Source of the DNA: JACVRW01 sp963751835
GTDB taxonomy: Bacteria; Actinomycetota; Thermoleophilia; Solirubrobacterales; Thermoleophilaceae
Length of the DNA: 64,000 bases
NCBI GenBank assembly: GCA_963751835.1
Contig: CAVVWD010000032.1
Coordinates: 1 to 64,000, forward strand
Reading direction: 5' to 3'
In this document: piece after piece, positions 48,128-56,617 of the stretch
How the letters are laid out: every line of letters begins with the position of its first letter
Position numbering within the stretch: the stretch's first letter is position 1
Translations under genes and position numbers: made by a program
Notes under the pieces: generated by a model
Seen by the model: only the letters and a program-made list of their open reading frames with translations
Told to the model about the DNA's origin: nothing
Databases searched by the model: none

Positions 48128-49327
48128 GTGGAGGGATCCCGTCGCAGACGGGCCGCCGAGAAGGTGCGCGCCCAGAGCGGCGTCGTGCGCGAGCGCGGCC
48201 ACCTGTTGCTCGAGGAGGCCGCCGAGCGCTCGCGGCCGAGCACCGTCGCCGAGCGGCTGCGCGCCAACTGGCTGTGGATCACCCAGGCCGCGCTCGCCAC
48301 CTCGGTGGCCTGGGTCCTCGCCAAGGAGCTGTTCGGCCACCCGCGCCCGATCTTCGCCCCAGTGGTGGCGTTCATCGGCGTGAGCGCGACCCTCGGCCAG
48401 CGGCGCCGCTACGCGCTCGAGATGGTGGTAGGCGTTGCGCTCGGGATCGGCGTGGCCGACGCGCTGTTCGTCGCGATCGGCGACGGCCCGCTGCAGATAG
48501 CAGCGATCGTGGCCGGGGCGATGACGGCCGCGGTGGCGCTCGGTGGAAGCGTGATCCTGGTGAGCGAAGCGGCCGCCTCCGCCCTGCTCGTCGTGACGAT
48601 CCAGCCGCCCGGCAGCGGCCTCTCGGGCGCCCGTTTCATCGACTCGCTGCTGGGCGGAGTGGTGGCGCTCGTCGTGACCGCTCTGCTGCCCACCAATCCG
48701 GCCTCCGCCGCGAGGCGGGCCGCGCAGCCGCTTCTCACCGAGCTCGCCGGGACCCTGGAGGAGGTGGCGCTTGCGCTGGAGTACGGCGACGCGGACCTCG
48801 CCGAACGCGCGTTGCAGCGCGCCCGCGCGATCGACCCCGACTCGCTCACGGATACCGTCGCGGCGGGTGAGGAGATGCTCCGCCTGTCCCCGTTCGCGAG
48901 GCGCTCGCGCGCCCGCTTCAGGCGCTACGCGCAGGCGGCGACCCAGGTGGACGCCACGCTCACGAGCGTCACGGCGCTCAGCCGGACGGCGGTCCGGGGC
49001 ATCCGCCAGGGGGCCAACATTCCGGCGCCCGTGCCGGCCGCGCTCCGTGACCTGGCCGAGACCATCCGCACGCTCGACCGCTACTTCGAGCATCCCGAGG
49101 AGGAACCACCGGTGGACGAGCATGCGCTGCGTGCCGCCGCGCGGGCGACGCTGGTGCTCGAGCAGACGGCAAACCTCTCGGTGAGCGCGATCGTCGTCCA
49201 GGTGCGCGCCGCGGCGGTCGACCTCCTGCGCAGCTGGGGACTCGACAAGGAGCGCGCCGAGGACCTGGTTCGCCGCGCGGCCGACGAGCTCGCCGCGGAC
49301 CTGATGGCGAACCCGGCCGACGAATAG
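48128..49327 (+). CDS. FUSC/aromatic acid exporter-like membrane protein
   Basis: A 399-residue protein. A basic N-terminal segment is followed by a bundle of membrane helices (about 48-190), including WITQAALATSVAWVLAKELFGHPRPIF and the typical FAPVVAFIGVSATLGQRRRYALEMVVG stretch, then a cytosolic helical region of about 200 residues. The pattern fits the FUSC/ArAE family of efflux proteins. GTG 48128 lies 6 nt after the DUF6458 gene. Substrate unknown. Confidence 0.8.
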   Translation: MEGSRRRRAAEKVRAQSGVVRERGHLLLEEAAERSRPSTVAERLRANWLWITQAALATSVAWVLAKELFGHPRPIFAPVVAFIGVSATLGQRRRYALEMVVGVALGIGVADALFVAIGDGPLQIAAIVAGAMTAAVALGGSVILVSEAAASALLVVTIQPPGSGLSGARFIDSLLGGVVALVVTALLPTNPASAARRAAQPLLTELAGTLEEVALALEYGDADLAERALQRARAIDPDSLTDTVAAGEEMLRLSPFARRSRARFRRYAQAATQVDATLTSVTALSRTAVRGIRQGANIPAPVPAALRDLAETIRTLDRYFEHPEEEPPVDEHALRAAARATLVLEQTANLSVSAIVVQVRAAAVDLLRSWGLDKERAEDLVRRAADELAADLMANPADE

Positions 49328-49360
49328 AACCCCGCGCCCGCCGGGTACCATCTCAGGCGA

Positions 49361-49451
49361 TCACGGGAGCTCGGGATGAACCGGGCTGAGAGGGTGGCTG
49401 CGGCGCCGCCGACCGTCGAACCTGACCCGGGTAATGCCGGTGGAGGAAGGT
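49361..49451 (+). promoter_or_regulatory. TPP (THI-box) riboswitch controlling thiO-thiS-thiG
   Basis: Both conserved halves are present in order: GGGCTGAGAGGGTG in the pyrimidine-sensing arm and CCTGACCCGGGTAATGCCGG in the pyrophosphate-sensing arm, with GAACC between the helices. The 3' end contains GGAGGAAGG, which is also the ribosome-binding site of thiO (ATG 49455), so ligand binding probably blocks translation initiation. Confidence 0.93.
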
Positions 49452-49454
49452 GAG

Positions 49455-50609
49455 ATGCAACAGCCGCGTAGAAGCAAGCGCTACGACGCAGTCGTCGTCG
49501 GGGCCGGTCTGATCGGTCTCGCGTGCGCATGGCGCGCGCGCCAGCGCGGTCTGTCGGTGCTCGTCGTCGACCGGGCCGCTGAGCCAGGCGCCGCCGCATC
49601 GCGGGTGGCCGCGGGCATGCTCGCCCCGGTCACGGAGGCCGACTTCGGCGAGCTCGGACCCCTGCGCGTGAACCTCGCCGGGCGCGAGCGCTGGCCCGCC
49701 TTCGCGGCCGAGCTGGAGGAGCAGACCGGCCTGCCGACCGGCTACCGCGAGACCGGTGCGCTGGTCGTGGCCGCCGACCGCGACGATGCCCGTGAGCTCC
49801 GGCGGCTGCACGACTTTCAGCGCTCGCTCGGTCTCGACGCCGAATGGCTCACACCCTCGCGCTGCCGCGAGCTCGAGCCAGGGCTCTCGCCGCGCATCGC
49901 GGGCGGCATCCTCGCTCCGCAGGACGCGCAGGCGGAGCCGCGCGCCGTCGTACGGGCGCTCGCGGCCGCCGTCGAGGAGCTGGCGCCCGGCGTCGAGGTG
50001 GAGGCGATCGAGCACGACGGCTCGCGCGTGCGCGGCGTGCGCACCGGTGAGGGCACGATCGAGTGCGAGCAGGTGGTGCTGGCCGCCGGCCCCTGGAGCG
50101 CAGCACTCGCGCCGGATGGTCAGGGGCCGCCTGTCCGGCCCGTCAAGGGCCAGATCCTCGAGCTGCGGGCGCGCGGGGCCACCCCCGAGCCCTTCCAGCG
50201 CGTGCTGCGCACGCCGCGCTGCTACCTCGTCGGGCGCGGCGACGGCCGCGTGGTGCTCGGGGCCACCGTGGAGGAGCAGGGCTTCGACACCGCGGTCACC
50301 GCCGACGGCGTCTTCCGCCTGCTCGAGGCGGCCTGGGAGGTCCTGCCGGAGGTGGGCGAGCTCGAGTTCGTGGGCGCGCACGCCGGTCTGCGCCCGGCCA
50401 CGCCCGACAACGCGCCTGTGATCGGCCGCGGCGAGCTCGACGGCCTCGTCTGGGCGACGGGGCACTGGCGCAACGGCGTCCTACTTGCGCCGCTGACTGG
50501 CGAGGCGGTGGCCGAGCTCCTCGCCGGCGGGGAGCTCTCGGGCGAGCTCGCGGCTGTCGCGCCGGAGCGCTTCGCGGCTCCGGGAGCACGAGAGGAGGCC
50601 CGCGCATGA
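49455..50609 (+). CDS. thiO: Glycine oxidase (thiamine biosynthesis)
   Basis: A 384-residue FAD-dependent amine oxidase that makes the iminoglycine used for the thiazole ring. The FAD loop is VVGAGLIGLACAWRARQRG, followed by AAGMLAPVTEADF, RPVKGQILELR, and the C-terminal ATGHWRNGVLLAPLTGEAVA. ATG 49455 is chosen because it is placed just after the riboswitch Shine-Dalgarno region; the in-frame ATG at 49434 lies inside the riboswitch. Its stop overlaps thiS by 4 nt (ATGA). Confidence 0.93.
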   Translation: MQQPRRSKRYDAVVVGAGLIGLACAWRARQRGLSVLVVDRAAEPGAAASRVAAGMLAPVTEADFGELGPLRVNLAGRERWPAFAAELEEQTGLPTGYRETGALVVAADRDDARELRRLHDFQRSLGLDAEWLTPSRCRELEPGLSPRIAGGILAPQDAQAEPRAVVRALAAAVEELAPGVEVEAIEHDGSRVRGVRTGEGTIECEQVVLAAGPWSAALAPDGQGPPVRPVKGQILELRARGATPEPFQRVLRTPRCYLVGRGDGRVVLGATVEEQGFDTAVTADGVFRLLEAAWEVLPEVGELEFVGAHAGLRPATPDNAPVIGRGELDGLVWATGHWRNGVLLAPLTGEAVAELLAGGELSGELAAVAPERFAAPGAREEARA

Positions 50610-50818
50610 CCGCCGTGGTCCTCAACGGGACGCCGCGCGAGCTCCCCGACGACGCAACCGTCGAGGCGGCCGTGCTGGCCACGGGAGCACCCGCCGACGG
50701 TCGCGGCGTGGCCGTGGCGCTTGACGGTGAGGTGGTGCCGCGCGGCGAGTGGTCGCGGACGCCTGTGCGCGAGGGCCAGCAGGTGGAGGTCCTTCACGCC
50801 GTCCAGGGGGGCGCCTGA
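50606..50818 (+). CDS. thiS: Thiamine biosynthesis sulfur carrier protein
   Basis: A 70-residue ubiquitin-fold carrier (VVLNGTPRELPDDATVEAAV, then VVPRGEWSRTPVREGQQVEV). ThiS normally ends in Gly-Gly, which is thiocarboxylated. Here the end reads VQGGA, with one alanine after the pair. Either a peptidase trims it or the frame end is off by an error. The ATG overlaps thiO by 4 nt and the TGA shares one base with the thiG start, so the three genes are tightly coupled. Confidence 0.9.
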   Translation: MTAVVLNGTPRELPDDATVEAAVLATGAPADGRGVAVALDGEVVPRGEWSRTPVREGQQVEVLHAVQGGA

Positions 50819-51627
50819 TGTTCGAGATCGCGGGCCGCGAGCTCGCGTCGCGCCTGATCCTGGGCACGGGCGGGTTCCGCAACCTCTCGGTGATGGCCGA
50901 GGCTGCCGAGGAGTCGGGCGCCGAGCTCGCGACGGTGGCGATGCGGCGCGTGGATCCGAGCGCGCGCGGCTCGATAGTCGAGGTGCTCACCGACGCCGGG
51001 CTCGAGGTGCTGCCGAACACGGCGGGCTGCTACACGGCGCGCGACGCGATCACCACCGCCAAGCTCGCCCGCGAGGCGCTCGAGACGGACTGGGTCAAGC
51101 TCGAGGTGATCGGCGACGATCGCACACTGCTGCCCGACCCGGTCGAGCTGCTGGCGGCGGCCGAGGAGCTTGTGGCCGATGGCTTCACCGTGCTGCCCTA
51201 CACGAACGACGACCCCATTCTGGCGCGGCGTCTCGAGGACGCCGGCTGTGCCGCGGTGATGCCGCTCGGCTCGCCGATCGGCAGCGGGATGGGGATCAAC
51301 AACGCCTACAACCTGCGCCTCATCATCGAGGCCGCCCGCGTGCCGGTGATCCTCGACGCCGGGATCGGCACGGCCTCCGACGCCGCACTCGCGATGGAGG
51401 CGGGTTGCGACGCGGTGCTGCTCGCGTCTGCGATCTCCCGCGCCGCTGACCCGGTGGGCATGGCGCGCGCCATGCGCAAGGCGGTCGAGGCCGGCTACGA
51501 GGCCGCGGCGGCGGGGCGCATCCCGCGGCGCCTGTATGCGCAGGCCTCCTCGCCCGAGGAGGGAGTGGCGGAGCTCATGCCGGCCGCCGACCCGGCGGAG
51601 CACGGCCCGGCGCGCGGCCTTCGGTGA
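50818..51627 (+). CDS. thiG: Thiazole synthase
   Basis: A 269-residue TIM-barrel enzyme that builds the thiazole phosphate ring from 1-deoxyxylulose 5-phosphate, iminoglycine and ThiS thiocarboxylate. Family markers: LASRLILGTGGFRN, TVAMRRVDPS, the Schiff-base Lys in WVKLEVIGDDRTLLPDP, VLPYTNDDPILARRLEDAGC, AVMPLGSPIGSGMGINN and DAGIGTASDAALAMEAG. ATG 50818 overlaps the thiS stop; its own TGA is inside the next GTG. Confidence 0.96.
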   Translation: MFEIAGRELASRLILGTGGFRNLSVMAEAAEESGAELATVAMRRVDPSARGSIVEVLTDAGLEVLPNTAGCYTARDAITTAKLAREALETDWVKLEVIGDDRTLLPDPVELLAAAEELVADGFTVLPYTNDDPILARRLEDAGCAAVMPLGSPIGSGMGINNAYNLRLIIEAARVPVILDAGIGTASDAALAMEAGCDAVLLASAISRAADPVGMARAMRKAVEAGYEAAAAGRIPRRLYAQASSPEEGVAELMPAADPAEHGPARGLR

Positions 51628-52112
51628 GCACCGAGCTCGAGCGCAGCGCGGTCGACGAGCTCGCCGAGCGCTGGCGCAGTGGCTGGCACGGGAACGGCTT
51701 CGAGGCGTGCTGCACGCCCGACGTCTCCTACGAGGACCCGATCGCGGTCGAGCCGCTGCGCGGTGTCGACGCGCTCGAGCGTCACGCCGCCGCGCTGCGC
51801 GGCGCCTTCCCCGACCTCAGGATCGAGGCGACCGCACCGGCGCTCGTGCGCGGCTCGCACATGTGCATCCCCTGGCGGGCGCTCGGCAGCCAGCGCGGAG
51901 ATCTCGGCCAGCTGCTGCCCGCAAGCGACCGCTTCGTCACCCTGCACGGGGTCCACTTCATCGAGCTGTTGGACGGCGCCGTGCGGCGCGCCCGCGGCTT
52001 CTTCGACCTCTACGACGCCGCCACGCAGCTCGGCCTGCTGCCGGCCCGCGGGGGCCTCGGCGAGACGGCGCTGCTGTTGCTGCGCGGGTTCGGGCTGCGG
52101 CGAAAGCCGTAG
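51624..52112 (+). CDS. SnoaL/NTF2-like protein
   Basis: A 162-residue protein with a cone-shaped NTF2-like fold: FEACCTPDVSYEDPIAVEPLRGVDALERH is the usual helix-strand entry, followed by LRIEATAPALVRG and a C-terminal hydrophobic helix. Enzymes of this fold include ester cyclases and isomerases, and many have no known activity. The GTG start overlaps the thiG stop by 4 nt, so it belongs to the thi operon transcript, although a thiamine role is not known. Confidence 0.78.
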   Translation: MSTELERSAVDELAERWRSGWHGNGFEACCTPDVSYEDPIAVEPLRGVDALERHAAALRGAFPDLRIEATAPALVRGSHMCIPWRALGSQRGDLGQLLPASDRFVTLHGVHFIELLDGAVRRARGFFDLYDAATQLGLLPARGGLGETALLLLRGFGLRRKP

Positions 52113-52114
52113 AC

Positions 52115-52555
52115 CTACTTCACGTTGACCGTGCCGGCCATCCCCGGCGCGTGCACGCGGCAGACGTAGTTGTAGGTGCCGGCCTTCTCGAACGTGTGCT
52201 TGAACGTGTCGCCGTCTCCCATGCCGCCCTCCGGACCGGAGTTGAAATCGGGGCCGGGGCCGCTGTCCTTCTGGACGTCGTGGGGCACCGCTTCCTCGTT
52301 GGTCCAGGTGACCGTGTCACCCGGGGCGACCGTGATCTCGGAGGGCTCGAACTGGATGTTCGCCATCCCGACCTGGGCACCGCCGCCGCCACCCGACTCC
52401 TGTCCGGACTCCTGCACACCCCCCTCGCCCTCGCCGGCGGGCTGCTGCGTCCCGCCGCCGTTTCCGGACCCGTCGTCGTCATCATCGCCGCCACAGCCGG
52501 CTACGACGAGGCCGAGCGCCATGCAGCCGAGAAGCATTGCGAGCCACTTCTTCAT
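52115..52555 (-). CDS. Cupredoxin (plastocyanin/azurin-like) lipoprotein
   Basis: A 146-residue exported copper protein. The signal peptide ends in the lipobox VVAGC (Cys21). An Asp/Gly-rich linker follows, then a cupredoxin domain with strand motif QFEPSEITVAPGDTVTWTN and the type 1 copper ligands His (VPHDVQ), Cys, His and Met (YVCRVHAPGM). It probably carries electrons at the outer face of the membrane. ATG 52555 follows GGAGG at 5 nt. Confidence 0.92.
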   Translation of the reverse strand: MKKWLAMLLGCMALGLVVAGCGGDDDDDGSGNGGGTQQPAGEGEGGVQESGQESGGGGGAQVGMANIQFEPSEITVAPGDTVTWTNEEAVPHDVQKDSGPGPDFNSGPEGGMGDGDTFKHTFEKAGTYNYVCRVHAPGMAGTVNVK

Positions 52556-52586
52556 GGACACCTCCGTCCGGGTTCCCGGTCGAACA

Positions 52587-53480
52587 CTAACCCGTGGACC
52601 GCGATGGCCCCTGTCTCATTCCCGCCAACAGCAGCTCGAGTAGCGCCTTCTGGGCGTGCAGGCGGTTCTCGGCCTGGTCCCAGACCGCCGAGCGCTCGCC
52701 GTAGAGCACGTCCTCTGTGATCTCCTCACCGGGATGGGCGGGCAGGCAGTGGAGCACGATCGCGTCGTCGCGGGCCTTGCTGACGAGCTTCGCGTCAACG
52801 CGGTAGGGGGCGAGCAGCGAGCGGCGCCGCGCGGCGTCCTCCTCGTCGCCCATGCTCACCCAGACGTCTGTGTAGATCGCATGCGCGCCGGCGACCGCCT
52901 CGGCCGGCTCGACCCCGGGCGCCTCGGGCAGCGACAGCTCGGGCGGGCTCGCCACCGCCACCTCGACGCCGGCGCGCGCGCCCGCGAGGAGGAGCGAGCG
53001 AGTCATGTTGTTGCCGTCGCCGACGTAGGCCAGCTTGAGACCGTCGAGATGCCCGAAGCGCTCGAGCAGCGTCATCAGGTCGGCGAGCGCCTGGCAGGGA
53101 TGGTGCTCGTGGGTGAGCATGTTGATCACCGGGATCGCCGAGTGCTCGGCGAGCTCCTCGACGGTCTCGTGCCGGCCCGTGCGGATCCCGATCGCGTGGA
53201 CCATGCGCGAGAGGACGAGCGCCGTGTCGCGCGGCGACTCGCCGCGCGCCAGCTGCAGCTCGCCCTCGCGCAGCACCAGCGGGTGGCCGCCGAGCTCATA
53301 GACCCCGGTCTCGAACGAAACGCGCGTCCGGGTTGATGGCTTGTCGAAGAGAAGCGCCACGCTCTTTCCCTCGAGCGCGCGCGAGGCCAGCCTGTCCGCC
53401 TTGAGGGCGATGGCCCGCTCGAGCAGCGCGAGCTGCTCGGCTGTGCTCAGCTCCTCACCTGTTAGGAAATGGCGTGCCAT
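52587..53480 (-). CDS. argF: Ornithine carbamoyltransferase
   Basis: A 297-residue enzyme that condenses ornithine and carbamoyl phosphate to citrulline in arginine synthesis. Carbamoyl-phosphate site STRTR, HPCQ, and the ornithine-side DVWVSMGDE and HCLPAHPGEE are all present; the SMG loop marks ornithine rather than aspartate as the substrate. The start codon ATG (53480-53478) overlaps the divergent ATG of the next gene on the palindrome CATG. GAGGA lies 5 nt upstream, inside the neighbour's coding region. Confidence 0.95.
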   Translation of the reverse strand: MARHFLTGEELSTAEQLALLERAIALKADRLASRALEGKSVALLFDKPSTRTRVSFETGVYELGGHPLVLREGELQLARGESPRDTALVLSRMVHAIGIRTGRHETVEELAEHSAIPVINMLTHEHHPCQALADLMTLLERFGHLDGLKLAYVGDGNNMTRSLLLAGARAGVEVAVASPPELSLPEAPGVEPAEAVAGAHAIYTDVWVSMGDEEDAARRRSLLAPYRVDAKLVSKARDDAIVLHCLPAHPGEEITEDVLYGERSAVWDQAENRLHAQKALLELLLAGMRQGPSRSTG

Positions 53481-54294
53481 GCGAGTCCTCAGCTGGAACC
53501 TCTACCACGGGCGCGACTTCCCTCCGGATCCGGCCCTGCTCACCTGGCGCTCGCGGCTCCTGCGAACGACCGAGCGGGGCGCCACGCACGCGCAGGTGAA
53601 CCGTGTGCTCCTGGACGAGTTCGCCGACATGCTCGACGGGTTCGAGTGGGACGTGGCGCTCCTCCAGGAGGCGCCGCCGCGCTGGTTCCGCGAGCTGTGC
53701 CGGCGCACGGGAGCGCACGGGACGCTCGTGCGGACCTCACGCAACTGGTGCCCGCCACTGCAGCGTCGGCTGGCGGACTGGAACCCCGACCTGCTGGCGT
53801 CGTCCGACGGCGGCTCGAACCAGATCCTCGCGCGCCACCCGGGCCGCGTGCTCGAGCGCCGGCGCCTGACACTGGCGTATCGGCCCGAACAGCGGCGCAT
53901 GCACTGGGCGCGCCTCGAATGGCCCGAGGGGCCCGTGTGCGTCGCGAACCTGCATGCGTCCGCGGGTCTGCCCGAGCGCGCGGCCGAGGAGGTCGTCAGG
54001 GCGGCCGAGCACGCGCTGACCTGGGCCGGGGGCGAGCCGCTCGTGTTCGGCGGCGACCTGAACCTGCGGCCCGCCCGGAACCCCGAGCCGTTCGAGATCC
54101 TGCGCGAGCGCATGGGCCTCGTCGCGCCCACCGCCCCCGACGCGATCGATCACCTGCTCGTGCGCGGGCTCGACGTGCTCGAGCGCCCTCACCAGTTGGC
54201 CCCGGAGCAGCGCGAGCTGGCCGAGCCGGACGGTCTGCGGATCCGACTTTCGGACCATGCGCCCGTGACCGCCGCGTTCGGACTCGCTAGGTGA
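53479..54294 (+). CDS. Endonuclease/exonuclease/phosphatase-family protein
   Basis: A 271-residue member of the DNase I-like fold: MRVLSWNLYHGRD (Asn metal ligand), WDVALLQEAPPRW (catalytic Glu), VANLHAS, FGGDLNLRPARNPEPF (Asp-x-Asn), and IRLSDHAPVTAAF (Asp-His). The catalytic set is complete, but DNA, phosphoinositide or other phosphodiester substrates cannot be told apart. The start is fixed by the motif beginning at residue 1. It overlaps the argF start codon head to head. Confidence 0.88.
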   Translation: MRVLSWNLYHGRDFPPDPALLTWRSRLLRTTERGATHAQVNRVLLDEFADMLDGFEWDVALLQEAPPRWFRELCRRTGAHGTLVRTSRNWCPPLQRRLADWNPDLLASSDGGSNQILARHPGRVLERRRLTLAYRPEQRRMHWARLEWPEGPVCVANLHASAGLPERAAEEVVRAAEHALTWAGGEPLVFGGDLNLRPARNPEPFEILRERMGLVAPTAPDAIDHLLVRGLDVLERPHQLAPEQRELAEPDGLRIRLSDHAPVTAAFGLAR

Positions 54295-54343
54295 GATAGT
54301 CCCGGCCAGAAACGCAACCCGAGGGTCGAGGAGGGTTTGCCAG

Positions 54344-55060
54344 ATGGCAGAGCGCCGCACCAGCAGGAGGGCGAGTGGTGGAGCGAAGAAGGCCGGCACG
54401 TCGCGAGCGAAGTCGGGCGCTGCGTCCGCCAAGCGCACCGCCGCCGCGAAGAAGGGCGGCGCCGCCCGCGGCCGCCAGCAGAAGGCCCAGAAGGCCGCCA
54501 GGACCACGGCGCGCACCGCGACCAAGCCGGCCAAGGCCGCCGGGGTAGAGGCCAAGACCGTCGCCGAGTTCCGCGACGCCCTCCGCAAGAACCTCATCAA
54601 GCCGAGCGGAATGGTGATGCTCACCCGCGAGCGCATCGAGGAGGCGCTCGAGAAGAGCGGCAAGCTCTCACCCAAGGACGCGCGCGGGATCGCCTCGGAT
54701 CTCCTCAAGCGCGGCCGCAAGGAGACCGACGACGTCCTCAAGGACCTCGAGAACCTGCTCGAGAAGGGCCGCAAGGATCTGGGGAAGCGCACTGCGAGCG
54801 CGCGCAGGCAGGCGAAGGGCGCCCGCACCCGCGCCGTTCACGCCGCCTCTCCCGCGCTCGCCCAGGCCGACCGGGCGCGGCGCGCCGCGAAGGTGGGCTC
54901 GAACTTCCCGATCACTCTCTACGAGGAACTGAACGTCGCCGAGATCAAGACACGCCTGGCCGACCTGTCGCCGGCCGAGCTGCGCAAGGTGCGCGACTAC
55001 GAGCGCCGCAACGCGAATCGCAAGGGCGTGCTCAGCGCGATCGAGTCCAAGCTCCCGTAA
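54344..55060 (+). CDS. Lys/Ala-rich histone-like protein with conserved C-terminal domain
   Basis: A 238-residue protein. Residues 1-70 are a histone H1-like tail rich in Lys, Ala, Arg and Ser (SAKRTAAAKKGGAARGRQQK). The middle is helical (LTRERIEEALEKSGKLSPKDARGIASDLLKRGR), and the C terminus has a small domain (LYEELNVAEIKTRLADLSPAEL, KVRDYERRNANRKGVL) that also occurs in other actinobacterial basic proteins. DNA binding or nucleoid compaction is likely for the tail. GAGGAGGG lies about 9 nt before ATG 54344. Confidence 0.78.
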   Translation: MAERRTSRRASGGAKKAGTSRAKSGAASAKRTAAAKKGGAARGRQQKAQKAARTTARTATKPAKAAGVEAKTVAEFRDALRKNLIKPSGMVMLTRERIEEALEKSGKLSPKDARGIASDLLKRGRKETDDVLKDLENLLEKGRKDLGKRTASARRQAKGARTRAVHAASPALAQADRARRAAKVGSNFPITLYEELNVAEIKTRLADLSPAELRKVRDYERRNANRKGVLSAIESKLP

Positions 55061-55082
55061 AGGGCTGCGACCATAGGGCGTC

Positions 55083-56447
55083 GTGGAAGGCGCCCAGGCA
55101 ACCGGGACCAGGCCCCGCAAAGGGGACGAGCTCGAGCTCCGGATCGACCGGCTGGCTCACGGCGGCGCCGGCGTTGCTCGCAGCGAGGGCTACGTGGTGT
55201 TCGTCCGCGGCGCTGTGCCCGGCGACCTCGTGCGGGCGCGCATCACCAGGTCGAAGCGGTCCTTCGGCGAGGCAGACTCGATCGAGCTGATCGAGCCCAG
55301 CCCCGAGCGGGTGGAGCCGCTCGCGCCCCACCCCGGGGCGCCCTGGCAGGTGCTCCCCTACGAGCGTCAGATGGCCGAGAAGGAGGAGCAGGTCCGCGAC
55401 GCCCTCGCGCGCATCGGACGCTTCGACTCGCCGCCGGTCGAGCCGATCGTGCCCGCGCTCGAGCAGCTCCACTACCGGAACAAGCTCGAGTACTCGTTCG
55501 GCAGCGACGAGCAGAGCGGCGAGCTTGTGCTCGGCTTCCACCGTGCCGGGCGCTTCGACCTGATCGACGACGTCGCGCTCGACGTGCTCGCCTCCAAGCG
55601 CGTCGACGAGCTGCGCGAGATCGTCAAGGCCTGGTGCCGCGAGCAGGGACTCAGCGCATGGGACCGGCGCGGGCAGCACGGGCTGCTGCGCAACCTCGTC
55701 GTGCGCGAGGGCCGGCGCACCGGCCAGTTGCAGGCGCGCATCGTGACGAGCCCGGGCGGCAGCTTCGATGTCGACAGCCTCGCGGCCGCGAGCCCGGTCG
55801 AGTCCTTCCTCTGGACCCGCGCGGCGAGCGTGGCGGAGACGACGCGCGAAGGCGAGACCCAGATCGTCAAGGGCCCGGCGGCGATCGAGGAGGAGCTGTC
55901 GGGGTTGCGCTTCCGGATCTCCCCGGACGCGTTCTTCCAGACCAACACCGAGATGGCCGAGCGCCTCTACGGCGCAGCCGTGGAGCTCGCCGGCCTGAGC
56001 GGGCGCGAGAAGGTGCTCGATCTGTTCTGCGGTATCGGCACGATCGCCCTCGTGCTGGCGCTGGACGCGGGCGAGGTCTGGGGGGTGGAGATCGTCGAGG
56101 AGGCGGTGGCCGACGCGATCGAGAACGCGCGCCTCAACGGCATCGACAACGCGCACTTCTTCGCGGGCGACGTGCGCCTGGCGATGCGGCCGCTGCTCGA
56201 GAAGAGCGGCTCAGCGGACGTGGTCGTGGTCGACCCGCCGCGCGCCGGCCTCTCCCAGAAGGTCGTGCGGCGCGTGCTCGAGGCCGAGGCGAAGAAGATC
56301 GTCTACGTCTCCTGCAACCCGACGACGCTCGCCCCGAACGCCCGCCAGATGGTGGACGCCGGCTACGAGCTGAAGACGGTGCGGCCGGTCGACATGTTCC
56401 CGCAGACCCCGCACATCGAGTGCGTGGCGCTGCTCGAACGCGCCTAA
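55083..56447 (+). CDS. RlmD/TrmA-type RNA (uracil-5-)-methyltransferase
   Basis: A 454-residue SAM-dependent methyltransferase. The N-terminal TRAM domain (13-70; ELRIDRLAHGGAGVARSEGYVVFVRG) binds RNA. The catalytic domain has VLDLFCGIGTIALVLA, the DPPRAGL motif, and the catalytic Cys in YVSCNPTTLAPN. RlmD enzymes usually have an iron-sulfur cluster just after TRAM, but here that stretch (EPLAPHPGAPWQVLPYERQM) has no Cys, so the cluster is missing. The site modified (U747 or U1939 type, or tRNA U54) is not clear. Start GTG 55083. Confidence 0.9.
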   Translation: MEGAQATGTRPRKGDELELRIDRLAHGGAGVARSEGYVVFVRGAVPGDLVRARITRSKRSFGEADSIELIEPSPERVEPLAPHPGAPWQVLPYERQMAEKEEQVRDALARIGRFDSPPVEPIVPALEQLHYRNKLEYSFGSDEQSGELVLGFHRAGRFDLIDDVALDVLASKRVDELREIVKAWCREQGLSAWDRRGQHGLLRNLVVREGRRTGQLQARIVTSPGGSFDVDSLAAASPVESFLWTRAASVAETTREGETQIVKGPAAIEEELSGLRFRISPDAFFQTNTEMAERLYGAAVELAGLSGREKVLDLFCGIGTIALVLALDAGEVWGVEIVEEAVADAIENARLNGIDNAHFFAGDVRLAMRPLLEKSGSADVVVVDPPRAGLSQKVVRRVLEAEAKKIVYVSCNPTTLAPNARQMVDAGYELKTVRPVDMFPQTPHIECVALLERA

Positions 56448-56617
56448 CCGCTCAAGTCCTCCTCCAGCGCGACCTCCTCGTTCGCGTGCACGGTGCACAG
56501 GAACGGGCCGTTCGTCTCGAGAGCGGCTTGGATCTCCTGCTCCGTCAGACGGGTCCCGCATTCCGCGCAGCGGCGCTCGATGACGGGGTCGACTCCCTCA
56601 TGCTCCTCGAGCTCCAC
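56444..56617 (-). CDS. Small zinc-ribbon-like protein
   Basis: A 57-residue acidic protein with CAECGTRLTEQEIQAALETNG, a CxxC half-site, and a later Cys-x-x-His (LCTVH) that could complete a metal site. GTG 56617 shares one base with the TAG of the upstream gene (TAGTG), which indicates coupled translation. The last 4 bp overlap the convergent methyltransferase stop. Function unknown; possibly a small regulator or chaperone. Confidence 0.7.
   Translation of the reverse strand: MELEEHEGVDPVIERRCAECGTRLTEQEIQAALETNGPFLCTVHANEEVALEEDLSG

Noticed and set aside
46271..49351. Extension of the glycoside hydrolase frame to over 1000 residues
   Set aside because: Sequence upstream of ATG 47725 is antisense to the DUF6458 and FUSC genes and does not look like protein; ATG 47725 opens a normal signal peptide.
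49434..49454. ATG at 49434 as the thiO start
   Set aside because: It lies inside the conserved TAATGCC part of the TPP riboswitch; ATG 49455 has the Shine-Dalgarno sequence in front of it.
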